From Muribaculaceae bacterium (lineage in GTDB: Bacteria > Bacteroidota > Bacteroidia > Bacteroidales > Muribaculaceae): a DNA stretch of 64,000 nucleotides. Location of the stretch: contig JAGBIJ010000014.1 in the NCBI GenBank assembly GCA_017935045.1, positions 1-64,000 of the forward strand, given 5' to 3'. Below, piece after piece: positions 24,168 through 33,653 of this stretch. The notes under the pieces were generated by a model. That model was not told the origin of the DNA. It worked only from the letters and a program-made list of their open reading frames with translations, and did no database searches. The translations under genes were made by a program, and so were the position numbers. How positions within the stretch are numbered: position 1 is the first letter of the stretch; every line of letters begins with the position of its first letter.

Positions 24168-27068
24168 TTACCAGTTGATTTTCACAGCCTTATCGCCGCA
24201 TTTGACTATATACAGGCCGCGGGCGGGCAGCGATACGGAGCCACGGGCGCCGGAGGCTATGACAGTGCCGTCTATGCCGTAGACACTTATCGGACGGTTA
24301 CCGAGGGGCATCACGACTCCTCCTGCGAAGCTGAACGGACGCAGAGCATCGATAGTGACGCCATCTATGCCGGATGTCTCTGTAGTACGGAAATACAGGT
24401 CACGCGATACGGTCTTGTCGCCGGACGCATTGTGGGCAGTGACGTATGCCACATAGTCAGTCAGAGGTTCGAGTCCCTGAGCCAACAGCGTAGTGCCGTC
24501 TACACGAATGTCGTCATACTGCCCTACCGGCGTATCGGTAACGCCGCCGCTCAGGCGCACTACTATATCGTCAATCGAGAGACTCATGCCGGTAGTCTCG
24601 ACCGTGTACAGCATCATAATCTGACGCACGCCGCGGGGAATAGAGGAAAGGGTAACCGTAGAGCCGGTAGCGTCGGAAGCAACATCCGTTATCTCGCCGA
24701 TATAAGACATGTTGCCGCCCTCAAACGGATTGAGCGGGTCAGTCTCCACAGAGTAGAACTTCATCGACACTTTGCCGTTCTGGCGGTTGGTGCGCGCCCA
24801 GAAAGAGATGGACTCTATATCGGAAGTGTATGACGGGAACGTCATCTGTCCCGCAGCGGACATGAAGCGCACTGAAGGAGCCGCCTGACCGAAATAGCCT
24901 TGTCGGCTGTCATACGTTCCACCTGGGAAAAGCATGCCTGCAGGAGTCAATGAGTTATCGAAACCTATGGTGGCGCCTACTGTAGACTCACCTGTCTGAC
25001 GGCGTGCCACAGTCACGGTATAATATTCAGCCTCGGGTACATCGCCCCAGCTCAAAGTGGCCTCGTCATTGGAAGGCGAAACCTGAAGCGAGGGCACGGC
25101 GCCGGCAAATGTAGCCGCTGTAGTGAAGTAGTTGTTGGCGTTTACAGTCGATATATTGTTGTCGCCTACGGCATATACCTCTACAACATACGAAGTGTCT
25201 GTGTCCAGACCCGTAATGTCGCACGATGTCTTGCCGTCAGTGCTGCGGAAACTATAGCCTGGAACTTCTGTACGGGTGTACGTGCCGAAAAGGTCGGTAG
25301 TGAGCGTGGCTACGCTGACCAGATAATCGGTAGCTCCGGCTACGCTGTTCCAATGTATCTTCATCGAGGCGGACGTAACCTCGTCCAGACGTACTGACGG
25401 AGAAGCTATGTACAGAGGAGACTTTTCGTCACCGCCTTCGCCCACTGTGATATGGACTAAGCCGGATCGATCCTCATATATATTGTTGAACGGGAGTTCG
25501 GTCTTTTTGCGGCTCCAGTTGGCGAATGCCGGTGTGGTATTACCCGTAAACGTTCCAATTTTATCGGAACCAGGGAAAGGTATTCCTGTCTCCGAGCCTG
25601 AAGACGTAATATTATTGGCTTCGACCAAATCTATGCCCTGATGTTTGGGGTCATTGTTTACCGTATTATAGAACCATGTGTTGTCATCGTAATCTATATG
25701 CCATACGAGCAGACCGTGATGAGGCAAAAACTGATCCCAGTCTTTCAGCTGCCTGTTTTCAAACAGGAAATATTCCTTGGGGTCGGATGGATCGACAGTC
25801 ACACGGTAAGCCAGACCGTTATCTGACATAGGCAACAGCCGCAGATCGTCGGCCGACGTTATGTCTACCGGCTTCTGCCACTCCAGAGCGTAACGCTCAT
25901 AAATCGAATACACAGGCGGCGTACGGCCGTTGTTGTTATAGGAGCCATGATCCATCAGAGAAAACTCACCGGGCGTATAAGCTCCCGTATAGTCGGTGGC
26001 ATAAAGGTCAGGCAAACCGAGCACATGGCTGAACTCATGGCAAAAAGTGCCGATGCCGGCCATCGTCAGCTCGTCATCGCCTATAGTACGGTATGTCAGC
26101 TCGTTGGAGCAGGCATAGCGGTTGATTTTCACACCGTCGTACTCAGGCAGATTGGCCATTACAGACGATAGGTTGAACGAATGAGGCCAGATGGTCCACG
26201 ATGGGGCGCCTTCATTCTCACCGTAACCGGCATAAAGCACGTAGACATTGTCTACCAGACCGTCGCCGTTGGTGTCATAGATTGAGAAATCCACCTGGTC
26301 GTCAAGTATGTTGCAGGCGTCTATTACCATCTGCCAGGGATTCTTGTCGCTGCCGCCGGTAGTACCGGCGCCGGTATTTCCGCCGTAAAACTCCGACTTG
26401 TTTGGCAGATCCACCGGACCGAAAACATCGAATACAGGCTGGTATACGCCGTTGGAACTGGTCAGGAAGTAGTCACGCGCCGAGCCGGTGCAGTGGAATT
26501 TGTCGAAGCCGGGCTTGTTGAGCATGTCCTTCATATCCTCGCCGGGATTGTCGGAGAAACTCCAGCGGATGTCGGAGAAGTTTACGAGTATGACCAGCAC
26601 ATGACGCTCGCCGTCGGTGGGCACGGCACGCAGGTCGTGGCCGTCGGCGTTGTCCCACTTTGCCGGGGGCACGCTGCCGGCGCGGCTTATCCGGGCTGGA
26701 GCGGAACGCATGGGAAGCCCGGAGGCGGAGATGGACTGGTAGACGGTCTGCGGATTGATACGCGCCAGGTCGGCCTGACGGGCTGCGGGCAGGTTGGCCA
26801 GCTTGCCGGCCTGCAGGTCGGTAAACGTGCCGTCGTTGTCCAGCAGACGATAATAGCCGCGGTCATCCTGACGGATGATATATCCGTTGTCGTCTACAAA
26901 ATAGTGAAGCGATTCGTCGCCCCTGAGAGTCAGGCTTACCTGAGTGCCGTCGGGCTGCGTGTACACGCGCTTGCCAGGCAGTGCCGGCACGGCCGTGGCT
27001 GTCAGAGCGGTGCCGGCGAGCAGAGCCGCTGCAGCCAGGATGTGAAGCTTAGGTATGGGTGTATTCAT
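24168..27068 (-). CDS. M6-family metalloprotease with fibronectin-like domains and T9SS sorting tail
   Basis: A 966-residue secreted protease. After the signal peptide comes a region (VPALPGKRVYTQPDGTQVSLTLRGDE in part) typical of M6 proteases from Bacteroidales. The zinc site reads CHEFSHVLGLPD, with His344, Glu345 and His348. Fibronectin type III-like segments follow (about 560-740: VTSASMKIHWNSVAGATDYLVSV and VSPSNDEATLSWGDVPEAEYYTV, each in part), then a jelly-roll-like stretch with YIGEITDVASD. The last 80 or so residues end with ISVYGIDGTVI, SLPARGLYIVKCGD and AVKINW, the pattern of a type A T9SS C-terminal sorting domain. It is thus a likely cargo of the T9SS at 45-52 kb. A -7 element, TATCTTTG, lies on the minus strand at 27132-27125. 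Confidence 0.9.
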   Translation of the reverse strand: MNTPIPKLHILAAAALLAGTALTATAVPALPGKRVYTQPDGTQVSLTLRGDESLHYFVDDNGYIIRQDDRGYYRLLDNDGTFTDLQAGKLANLPAARQADLARINPQTVYQSISASGLPMRSAPARISRAGSVPPAKWDNADGHDLRAVPTDGERHVLVILVNFSDIRWSFSDNPGEDMKDMLNKPGFDKFHCTGSARDYFLTSSNGVYQPVFDVFGPVDLPNKSEFYGGNTGAGTTGGSDKNPWQMVIDACNILDDQVDFSIYDTNGDGLVDNVYVLYAGYGENEGAPSWTIWPHSFNLSSVMANLPEYDGVKINRYACSNELTYRTIGDDELTMAGIGTFCHEFSHVLGLPDLYATDYTGAYTPGEFSLMDHGSYNNNGRTPPVYSIYERYALEWQKPVDITSADDLRLLPMSDNGLAYRVTVDPSDPKEYFLFENRQLKDWDQFLPHHGLLVWHIDYDDNTWFYNTVNNDPKHQGIDLVEANNITSSGSETGIPFPGSDKIGTFTGNTTPAFANWSRKKTELPFNNIYEDRSGLVHITVGEGGDEKSPLYIASPSVRLDEVTSASMKIHWNSVAGATDYLVSVATLTTDLFGTYTRTEVPGYSFRSTDGKTSCDITGLDTDTSYVVEVYAVGDNNISTVNANNYFTTAATFAGAVPSLQVSPSNDEATLSWGDVPEAEYYTVTVARRQTGESTVGATIGFDNSLTPAGMLFPGGTYDSRQGYFGQAAPSVRFMSAAGQMTFPSYTSDIESISFWARTNRQNGKVSMKFYSVETDPLNPFEGGNMSYIGEITDVASDATGSTVTLSSIPRGVRQIMMLYTVETTGMSLSIDDIVVRLSGGVTDTPVGQYDDIRVDGTTLLAQGLEPLTDYVAYVTAHNASGDKTVSRDLYFRTTETSGIDGVTIDALRPFSFAGGVVMPLGNRPISVYGIDGTVIASGARGSVSLPARGLYIVKCGDKAVKINW

Positions 27069-27173
27069 ATTCTTGATGATTTTACAATAGAAGCCTTTAA
27101 GGCAATGTCGATTAGTTTGCGTGGCAAAGATAATATAAAAACTCCATACCCCTTCATTTTATTGTCCTAAAAA

Positions 27174-27204
27174 TTTCTCTACTCCCCGATTTTTAGTATC
27201 TTCG
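27174..27204 (+). promoter_or_regulatory. Probable folP promoter
   Basis: TTTC (27174-27177), 19 bases, TATCTTCG (27197-27204); each box has one mismatch to the consensus. Start of transcription near 27,209, 13 bases before the gene. Confidence 0.5.
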
Positions 27205-27221
27205 CAGCCTAAAACAGTATT

Positions 27222-28094
27222 ATGGATAATTATTACGGTAATTCCGGTACATACAGCATCAGGCTTCATGGCCGTCTGCTTGATTTCAGTCGTCCGTGGG
27301 TCATGGGTATAGTCAACGTTACCCCCGATTCATTCTTCAGCGGCAGCCGCACGCCCGACAATGCCGCGTTACGCGACCGCGTGCGTCTGCTTCGCAGCCA
27401 GGGAGCCGACGCCCTCGACATAGGCGGCTACTCTACGCGCCCGGGAGCGGACGAAGTAAGCGAAGACGAGGAGTGCAGGCGCCTTCAGGCCGGTCTGCAG
27501 ATCATACGCGAGGAATGGCCCGATGCCATAGTCAGCGTCGACACTTTCCGGGCCGGCGTGGCGCGGCGCTGCGTCAGGGAGTGGGGAGCCGACATAATCA
27601 ACGATATTTCCGGCGGTGACCTTGACCCCGACATGTTTGCCACCGTAGCGGAACTGGGCGTGCCTTATATACTGATGCACACACGCGGCACTCCGCAGAC
27701 CATGCAGACCTTATGCGACTATACGGATGTGGCCGCCGAAGTCCTCTCCGATCTCGCCTTCAAGGTCGGGAAGCTGCGTTCGCTGGGTGTGGCCGACATA
27801 ATCGTAGACCCTGGATACGGATTTGCCAAAGACACGGCACAGAATTACCGGCTGCTTGCCGCCCAGTCTTCTTTCCGGTCACTGGGATGCCCGTTGCTCG
27901 CAGGACTGTCACGCAAAAGCATGATTTTCCGTCCGCTGGGGATAACGCCTCAGGAAGCGCTGAACGGCACCACAGCGCTCAACACCATCGCTCTGCTCGG
28001 GGGGGCCGACATTCTGCGCGTCCACGATGTAGCCGAAGCCCGTCAGGTCGTCGAACTTGTAGACTTGCTTCGTAAAAATTCCAGGCCATGTTAG
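27222..28094 (+). CDS. folP: Dihydropteroate synthase
   Basis: Joins p-aminobenzoate to the pterin pyrophosphate in folate synthesis; target of sulfonamides. Motifs: MGIVNVTPDSFF (27-38), DIGGYSTRPGA with the pterin loop, SVDTFRAGVA, ADIINDISGG, PYILMHTRG, DPGYGFAKD and GLSRKSMI; the final IRVHD analogue reads LRVHDVAE. The protein has 290 residues. It overlaps cdaA by seven bases, the arrangement commonly seen in Bacteroidota. Confidence 0.96.
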   Translation: MDNYYGNSGTYSIRLHGRLLDFSRPWVMGIVNVTPDSFFSGSRTPDNAALRDRVRLLRSQGADALDIGGYSTRPGADEVSEDEECRRLQAGLQIIREEWPDAIVSVDTFRAGVARRCVREWGADIINDISGGDLDPDMFATVAELGVPYILMHTRGTPQTMQTLCDYTDVAAEVLSDLAFKVGKLRSLGVADIIVDPGYGFAKDTAQNYRLLAAQSSFRSLGCPLLAGLSRKSMIFRPLGITPQEALNGTTALNTIALLGGADILRVHDVAEARQVVELVDLLRKNSRPC

Positions 28095-28858
28095 AATTCG
28101 GATTAAAAGACATAATAGACATACTGCTGGTAGCCCTGCTCCTCTTCTATATATACAAGACGATGAAGAAGACCGGCTCCATCAGCATATTCATGGGAGT
28201 GGTCGGCTTTATCGTCGTATGGATTCTCGCATCCGAGATTCTGGATTTACGGCTTACCGGCTCAATACTCGACAAATTCATGTCCATCGGCCTGCTGATT
28301 CTGGTAATACTTTTTCAGGACCAGATCAAGCGTTTCCTGATGGATATGGGCTCGCAGGACAAATGGAGATTTCTGCGACGCCTTTTCCACCATCACAACG
28401 ATGCCGAGAAAGAGCTGGACTATATCATGCCCGTGGTCTACGCCTGCATGAGTATGAGCAAAAGCAAGACCGGCGCTCTGATAGTATTCCAGCGCGGCGT
28501 CCCTCTGCTTGATTACGAAAAGACCGGCGACATAATCGACGCCAACATCAATACCCGTCTGATTGAAAATATCTTCTTCAAGAATTCCCCCCTGCACGAC
28601 GGCGCCATGATCATAGCGCGCCACCGCATAGCCTCGGCCGGGTGCATCCTGCCCGTCAGCCATGACATGCACATCCCCAAGGAGCTGGGACTGCGCCACC
28701 GCGCCGCTCTCGGCATGAGCCAGGTTACCGATGCTATATGCGTGATTGTCAGCGAGGAGACGGGACATATCTCCATGGCCAAGGACGGTGCTCTGCGCGT
28801 AAAACTTACCGCTCCCGATCTGGAGCACGAGCTCTCTGCCGCCATGGCAGACTTATGA
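28088..28858 (+). CDS. cdaA: Membrane diadenylate cyclase CdaA
   Basis: Makes the second messenger c-di-AMP from two ATP. Three N-terminal transmembrane helices (about residues 9-84) precede the DAC domain, whose hallmark motifs are present: LHDGAMII (DGA) and GLRHRAALG (RHR), plus IVSEETGHIS. In the CdaA family, activity is modulated by CdaR and GlmM; no cdaR or glmM adjoins. Length is 256 residues. It overlaps the folP end by seven bases. c-di-AMP governs potassium, osmotic and cell-wall balance. Confidence 0.95.
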   Translation: MLEFGLKDIIDILLVALLLFYIYKTMKKTGSISIFMGVVGFIVVWILASEILDLRLTGSILDKFMSIGLLILVILFQDQIKRFLMDMGSQDKWRFLRRLFHHHNDAEKELDYIMPVVYACMSMSKSKTGALIVFQRGVPLLDYEKTGDIIDANINTRLIENIFFKNSPLHDGAMIIARHRIASAGCILPVSHDMHIPKELGLRHRAALGMSQVTDAICVIVSEETGHISMAKDGALRVKLTAPDLEHELSAAMADL

Positions 28859-28926
28859 CCGGACGCAGGACTACGCTCCGCTTTCATGCCTTTTTAGGCG
28901 CATGCGTGCTATTTACAGGCAAAATA

Positions 28927-28958
28927 TTTGGCTGTTTGAAAATGATTTACTAATTTTG
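28927..28958 (+). promoter_or_regulatory. Promoter of rpmH
   Basis: TTTG (28927-28930), 20 bases, TAATTTTG (28951-28958). The leader before rpmH would be about 68 bases. Confidence 0.8.
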
Positions 28959-29030
28959 CAGTCCGAAACGGGGTGCTGTCAGCCCTCTGCCGGCACCGTA
29001 AACAGCTAATAATTATATCGATATAAAACA

Positions 29031-29186
29031 ATGAAAAGAACTTTTCAACCCTCTAACCGCCGTCGTGTCAACAAACACGGCTTCCGCGAAAGAATGGCCA
29101 CAAAGGACGGCCGCAAAGTACTTTCCCGCCGTCGTGCCAAAGGCCGTCTGCGTCTTACTGTAAGCGACAGCATCGCTTCCAAGTAA
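29031..29186 (+). CDS. rpmH: 50S ribosomal protein L34
   Basis: A 51-residue, highly basic protein beginning [18 protein letters not shown] and containing [19 protein letters not shown], the complete L34 signature. It stands alone, between its own promoter and a strong terminator; the classical rnpA-yidC neighbours and an origin region are not here. Confidence 0.97.
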   Translation: MKRTFQPSNRRRVNKHGFRERMATKDGRKVLSRRRAKGRLRLTVSDSIASK

Positions 29187-29208
29187 GCGGTCTTACGACC
29201 CTGACCAT

Positions 29209-29246
29209 AAAAAGCTCTGCCCGGAATTGCCGGGCAGAGCTTTTTT
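29209..29246. terminator. Terminator of rpmH
   Basis: Sixteen-bp stem with A/T ends: AAAAAGCTCTGCCCGG (29209-29224) pairs with CCGGGCAGAGCTTTTT (29230-29245), followed by a further T. Confidence 0.92.
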
Positions 29247-29346
29247 ATACGTAAGTGTCAGTATTAGACCGATAGTCAGCGAGTTAATCCGACCACTTAC
29301 TTGAAGAAAAAAGATGTGGCCGGCTTCATAAAAGCCGGCCACACGG

Positions 29347-29431
29347 TACAGAAAGCGGGACTCGAACCCGCACGGAGCTTCCGCCCCAAAAGATTTTAAG
29401 TCTTTCGTGTCTACCATTCCACCATTTCTGC
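29347..29431 (-). tRNA. tRNA-Leu (anticodon TAA)
   Basis: On the minus strand the 85-nt sequence folds as a class II tRNA: acceptor strand GCAGAAA (29431-29425) pairs with TTTCTGT (29354-29348) with a G-U first pair and discriminator A; D-arm TGGTGGAATGGTAGACA; anticodon stem AAAGA/TCTTT with loop CTTAAAA; an extended variable arm (GGGCGGAAGCTCC); and T-loop GGTTCGAGTCC. It reads UUA codons. CCA is not encoded. A consensus promoter lies 30 bases upstream. Confidence 0.95.
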
Positions 29432-29460
29432 AACCTACGGGGGTAAACCAAAAACCTCGG

Positions 29461-29492
29461 CAAAGTTACAAAAAATTTTCCGTCCCCGCAAA
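29461..29492 (-). promoter_or_regulatory. Promoter of tRNA-Leu
   Basis: On the minus strand TTTG (29492-29489), 20 bases, TAACTTTG (29468-29461); start near 29,456. Confidence 0.8.
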
Positions 29493-29583
29493 TCCTTGTT
29501 GCCGGACACCGGACAGTCCGGTTCAGAAGCCACTTAATCATCGACAACCTTTTTCAGCAAACCAAAGTGATATGCCGGCGGAG

Positions 29584-30330
29584 TCAGAGACGTCCCTGGT
29601 CGGCATAGCTGTAGTAGGAGTCGGCGGTCACTATCAGGTGATCTATCATATTGAGCTCCATTGTGCCGCATGCCTGCTTGCAGACGCGCGTGATGTTGTC
29701 GTCCTGCGGGCTGGGGTTGAGATTGCCTGAAGGATGATTGTGACACAGCGCCAGCGAGGAAGCGTTTTCAAGCAATGCCTCCTTTATCAGCATCTTGACG
29801 TCAAAGATACTGCTTGACCATCCCCCTTTGCTGAGTTGCACGAATTTCACGGCCTCGTGCCGCCGGTTGAGCAGAAGCACCCATACCTCTTCATGGTCAA
29901 GTCCGCCGAGCGCCTGGCGCACCGTGGCATAGATATCGGCGGAACAGCGTATGCGCGGATTCTCCGCGGGGGGTTCGCCGTTATAGCGTCGTATCAGTTC
30001 CATGACGGCCTCTATCTGCAGCGCCTTAAGTTTTCCGAGCCCTTTTATGCCGAGTATCTCCTGACGTGTGCGGCGCTCAAGCACGCGCAGACGGTCGTCA
30101 TTATGCTTCATAAGCTCGCGGCACAGATGCGTAATAGGATTGCCGACGGTGCCGGTGCGCAGAATCAGCGCCCACAGGTCGGCCACCGACAGTATGCCGC
30201 AGCCATATTTCTCGGCCCGTTCGCGCGGAGTGTCGTCGGGAGACATATCCTTTACCTTCGGCCTTACAGACTGAGGGATGCCGGCGGTTCCGGAGCCTGT
30301 GTCCCGGTCTTCTCTGTTCTTCACTATCAT
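29584..30330 (-). CDS. radC: RadC family JAMM-domain protein
   Basis: A 248-residue protein with an N-terminal helix-hairpin-helix (LGIKGLGKLKA, about 93-103) and the C-terminal MPN/JAMM domain with metal ligands in CHNHPSGNLNPSPQDD (His197, His199, Asp210). RadC was once called a DNA-repair protein, but its function is unproven; JAMM domains are usually metallo-hydrolases. It lies nine bases after the glycosyltransferase gene. Confidence 0.94.
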   Translation of the reverse strand: MIVKNREDRDTGSGTAGIPQSVRPKVKDMSPDDTPRERAEKYGCGILSVADLWALILRTGTVGNPITHLCRELMKHNDDRLRVLERRTRQEILGIKGLGKLKALQIEAVMELIRRYNGEPPAENPRIRCSADIYATVRQALGGLDHEEVWVLLLNRRHEAVKFVQLSKGGWSSSIFDVKMLIKEALLENASSLALCHNHPSGNLNPSPQDDNITRVCKQACGTMELNMIDHLIVTADSYYSYADQGRL

Positions 30331-30339
30331 CGCTTCCGA

Positions 30340-31356
30340 TTATTTTCCCCGGCGCATCTCCACCTCCTGGGCTTCGTCACGGCCATGGCCGAGCAGTATC
30401 TTCCAGGTGTAGGCGCGTATGAAGCCTGTGCCGTAGCCGCACAGCTGTATCAGACTGGTCAGCACGCTGATGGTGCCTATCTTCAGGCTGCGGGTGCTGA
30501 CTATGGCCGTAATCCAGACGGCAAGCAGATAGACGGCAAGAGGCATTATGCACCACCAGCACCAGAATATGGCCGCGAGAATCATGGCCGCGCATCCGGC
30601 CACAAACAGCGCGGGCAGCACGTGGACAGCTTTCATAGAGCCGGGGTACAGCAGCTTCAGCGTGATGCGGCTCATGCCGAACACATGCACCTGACGCCAG
30701 AACTTGCGCAGGCTCACGCGGCGCTTATGGTAGACATAGACGGGTCTGAACAACGATATGGAGAAGCCGGCAAGGCGTATGCGGGTACTCATGTCGATGT
30801 CCTCGCTGAACATCTCGCGGAATCCCCCTGTCTTCTCGTAGACCTCACGCGAGAAGCCCATATTGAAGGTACGTGGCACGAATTTCTCCATGCTTATCTT
30901 TCCGCCGCGTATGCCTCCAGTGGTAAGCAGCGAAGTCATGGAATAGTTGATGGCTTTCTGCAGGTCGGAGAACGACTCGTGAGCCGCATCCGGGCCGCCG
31001 AAGCAGTCGGTATAAGCCTTCCCCAACTCGCGCCGCAACGAGGCTATGTAGTCTGGGGGCAGAATACAGTCAGAGTCGACGAAGACAAAATAGTCTCCGC
31101 CGGCTCTGTCCATACCGTAATTGCGGGCGATGGAACGCCCTTCGTTTTCCTTGTAATGATACTGCAAGTCGAGAACACCGGCGTAGCGGGCACATACGTC
31201 ACGACACGGCTGCGTGGAGCCGTCTTCCACTATGACGATCTCAAATCCGCGGTCAGTCTGCGCAGCGAGGCTCTCAAGCAGGTCGGCCACCTCGCCCACG
31301 CGGTCATAGACCGGCACGATGATGGAGAAACGCGTCTCGGCCACCGGTTTTCCCAT
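30340..31356 (-). CDS. Family 2 glycosyltransferase, membrane-associated
   Basis: GT-A fold glycosyltransferase of 338 residues. Visible motifs are FSIIVPVYDR (10-19), VIVEDGST, the DxD-type FVFVDSDCILP, and an acceptor-side SEDIDMSTRIRLAGF. Two or three hydrophobic helices near 245-315 anchor it in the inner membrane, as in synthases that work on lipid-linked sugars. It sits between efp and radC with gaps of six and nine bases; sugar and product are unknown. Confidence 0.9.
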   Translation of the reverse strand: MGKPVAETRFSIIVPVYDRVGEVADLLESLAAQTDRGFEIVIVEDGSTQPCRDVCARYAGVLDLQYHYKENEGRSIARNYGMDRAGGDYFVFVDSDCILPPDYIASLRRELGKAYTDCFGGPDAAHESFSDLQKAINYSMTSLLTTGGIRGGKISMEKFVPRTFNMGFSREVYEKTGGFREMFSEDIDMSTRIRLAGFSISLFRPVYVYHKRRVSLRKFWRQVHVFGMSRITLKLLYPGSMKAVHVLPALFVAGCAAMILAAIFWCWWCIMPLAVYLLAVWITAIVSTRSLKIGTISVLTSLIQLCGYGTGFIRAYTWKILLGHGRDEAQEVEMRRGK

Positions 31357-31362
31357 GGCAGC

Positions 31363-31929
31363 TTACGCCTTTACGCGGCCTACGTAGGAGCCGTCGCGGG
31401 TATCGACCTCTATCAGCTCGCCTTCGTTGATAAACAGAGGCACACGCACTGTGGCGCCGCTCTCCACTGTGGCGGGCTTGAGTGTGTTGGTGGCGGTATC
31501 GCCCTTCAGACCCGGCTCGGTGTAAGTAATCTTAAGCACGGTCTTGGTAGGCATCTCGGCATACAGCACGGTGTCGGTGGAGGCATCGCTTACCACTTCC
31601 ACGATGTCGCCCTCTTTCATAAAGGCCGAGCCGGTCACCAACTCCTTGCTGATGGGCACCTGGTCGAAAGTCTCCTGATTCATGAAGATGTCGTCCTCGC
31701 CCTCGCTGTAGAGGAACTGATAGGGACGGCGCTCCACACGTACGTCCTCCAGCTTCTCGCCGATGTTGAAGCGGCGTTCCAGCACACGGCCGTCGACTAC
31801 ATTCTTCAGCTTGGTGCGCATGAAAGTGTTGCCCTTGCCGGGTTTCACATGGAGAAATTCAATCACGAAATACAGGCTGCCATCCATGCGGATGCATGTG
31901 CCGTTCTTGATGTCTTGAGCGTTGATCAT
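31363..31929 (-). CDS. efp: Elongation factor P
   Basis: Relieves ribosome stalling at polyproline stretches. Start set at 31,929 ([12 protein letters not shown]), matching Bacteroidales EF-P and lying just after the promoter; the longer frame adds ten unlikely residues. The tip of domain I reads [10 protein letters not shown] with the Lys expected to contact the P-site tRNA. Domains II and III follow ([34 protein letters not shown]). No epmA or other modifying gene adjoins. Confidence 0.95.
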   Translation of the reverse strand: MINAQDIKNGTCIRMDGSLYFVIEFLHVKPGKGNTFMRTKLKNVVDGRVLERRFNIGEKLEDVRVERRPYQFLYSEGEDDIFMNQETFDQVPISKELVTGSAFMKEGDIVEVVSDASTDTVLYAEMPTKTVLKITYTEPGLKGDTATNTLKPATVESGATVRVPLFINEGELIEVDTRDGSYVGRVKA

Positions 31930-31963
31930 TTTTATATCTGAGTTATTATTATTTTCCAAGGCG

Positions 31964-31995
31964 CAAAGTTACGAATTTTTTGCAGGTCAGACAAA
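31964..31995 (-). promoter_or_regulatory. Promoter of efp-glycosyltransferase-radC
   Basis: On the minus strand TTTG (31995-31992), 20 bases, TAACTTTG (31971-31964). Start near 31,959, giving a leader of about 30 bases to the 31,929 ATG. Confidence 0.8.
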
Positions 31996-32074
31996 TTTTT
32001 CCTTTTCTCCTGATGTCGTTACCGGCTTTTTTTGTTATTTTTGTGGCGTGAACCCTAAAAGAGCATAATCGGAC

Positions 32075-33652
32075 ATGAAAAAACTTTTCCTCATACTGGC
32101 CTTCGTTCTGGCCTCAGCCATGGGCGCGGTCGCCCAGCAGGTGGTGCTTCTGCACACCAACGACACCCATTCGCATATCGATGCGGACAAGGGCGTCGGC
32201 GGCGTGCTGCAGCGCAAAGCGATGATAGACAGCATACGCCGCGCCGAGAAGAACGTGATTCTCATCGACGCCGGCGATATAGTGCAGGGCTCGCTCTACT
32301 TCAAGCTGTTTGGCGGCAAGGTGGAGTATCCGCTTATGGACATGCTCGGCTACGATGTCCAGATACTCGGCAACCATGAGTTTGACAATGGCCTCAACCA
32401 GCTCGCTCGCTTCTACAAGCGCGGCGGCGCGGCCAAACTGGCTGCCAACTATGACTTTACAGGCACCGCCCTCGAAGGCGTATTCGACCCCTACGTCATA
32501 CGCAAGGCAGGCAAGAAGAAGATAGGCATCTTCGGTCTCGGCCTCGATCCGGACGGCATGATAAGCGCTGATAACTGCCGGGGAATGAAGTTCCGCGACA
32601 TCATAGCCACAGCCGACTCCACGGCGGCTCTGCTGCGCCGCAAGGGTTGCGACATGGTGGTGGCCGTTACCCACTTGGGCTACACCAACGACTCCCGCAA
32701 GCCACTCGTTACCGACCCCGAGCTGGCAGCCCGCACCCGCGGCATAGACATAATAATCGGCGGCCACTCCCACGAGCAGGTATCTCCCGCTACGGCCGCC
32801 GACCGGCCTAACGTGGTAAGCAATGCCGACGGCAAACCGGTGCTGATAGCCCAGACAGGCCGCTACGGCGAGCGGCTCGGTTACATCAGGATTGACCTGT
32901 CGGGCGCCTCCCCGGCCGTCCGCGAAGCCGCGCTGCTGCCCGTGGCCGGCGTCTCCCCGGCGCGCTTCGACCGCAAAATACAGAGTTTCCTGGCTCCATA
33001 CACCCATATCGTCGACTCCATCAACCGCCGCGTCATAGCCGTGAGCGCCGTCGATATGCCCAACACGAAGCAATACGCGACATCGGTGCTTTTCTCCAAC
33101 TTTACGGCCGATGCCGCCGCAGCCTACGCCACATGGCAGCTCGACTCTCTGGCTGCTCCGGGGCTGCCCCGCCGCGTCGACCTGGCCGTGATGAACAGCG
33201 GCGGCATACGCCTGCCGATGCGCAAGGGAGCCGTGACCGAGGGCCAGGTATTGTCTACGTATCCCTTTACCAATCATCTGGTCATCACGCGCGTAAGCGG
33301 CGAGAAGCTCGACAGCATACTGCGTCAGGCCGCTTTCTGGGGCAACCAGGGCGTCAGCTCGCAGGCCGAGATCACACTGGCGCCCGACGGACGGGAGACA
33401 GCCGGCATACTGATAGACGGCCGTCCCATAGATCCGAAGCGCGACTACTATGTCGCCACACTCGATTATCTCGCCTTAGGCGGCGACTACATGGAGGCCT
33501 TCGCCGGCTCAGAGGTCGTATGGCGCGACCCGCTGGAGTGGTGCGCGCCCATGATGCGGCTCATAGTGGACATGGGACACGCTTCGGCGCCTATCGACCC
33601 TGACCCGCGCCCACGCTTCCGCCCGGCAGCGCCCACCCCATCCGAGCCCTGA
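32075..33652 (+). CDS. Secreted 5'-nucleotidase / UshA-like metallophosphatase
   Basis: A 525-residue periplasmic or surface enzyme with signal peptide (AVAQQ cleavage region). The calcineurin-like domain carries all metal-binding blocks: LLHTNDTHSHID, LIDAGDIVQGS, GNHEFDNGL, VAVTHLG and IGGHSHEQV. The C-terminal 5'-nucleotidase domain (from about residue 330) shows NSGGIRLPMRKG and VLSTYPFTNHLV, which bind the nucleotide base. It likely frees nucleosides and phosphate from nucleotides. A weak -7 element TATTTTTG lies at 32036-32043. The GH3 gene starts one base after its stop. Confidence 0.93.
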   Translation: MKKLFLILAFVLASAMGAVAQQVVLLHTNDTHSHIDADKGVGGVLQRKAMIDSIRRAEKNVILIDAGDIVQGSLYFKLFGGKVEYPLMDMLGYDVQILGNHEFDNGLNQLARFYKRGGAAKLAANYDFTGTALEGVFDPYVIRKAGKKKIGIFGLGLDPDGMISADNCRGMKFRDIIATADSTAALLRRKGCDMVVAVTHLGYTNDSRKPLVTDPELAARTRGIDIIIGGHSHEQVSPATAADRPNVVSNADGKPVLIAQTGRYGERLGYIRIDLSGASPAVREAALLPVAGVSPARFDRKIQSFLAPYTHIVDSINRRVIAVSAVDMPNTKQYATSVLFSNFTADAAAAYATWQLDSLAAPGLPRRVDLAVMNSGGIRLPMRKGAVTEGQVLSTYPFTNHLVITRVSGEKLDSILRQAAFWGNQGVSSQAEITLAPDGRETAGILIDGRPIDPKRDYYVATLDYLALGGDYMEAFAGSEVVWRDPLEWCAPMMRLIVDMGHASAPIDPDPRPRFRPAAPTPSEP

Positions 33653-33653
33653 C

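Noticed and set aside
29508..29522. ACCGGAC-A-GTCCGGT palindrome between radC and the tRNA promoter
   Set aside because: Too short a loop and no T tail for a confident terminator; could be a chance palindrome.
29836..31941. 701-codon plus-strand frame
   Set aside because: It is antisense to radC, the glycosyltransferase and efp, which have clear family motifs; long antisense frames are expected in GC-rich DNA.
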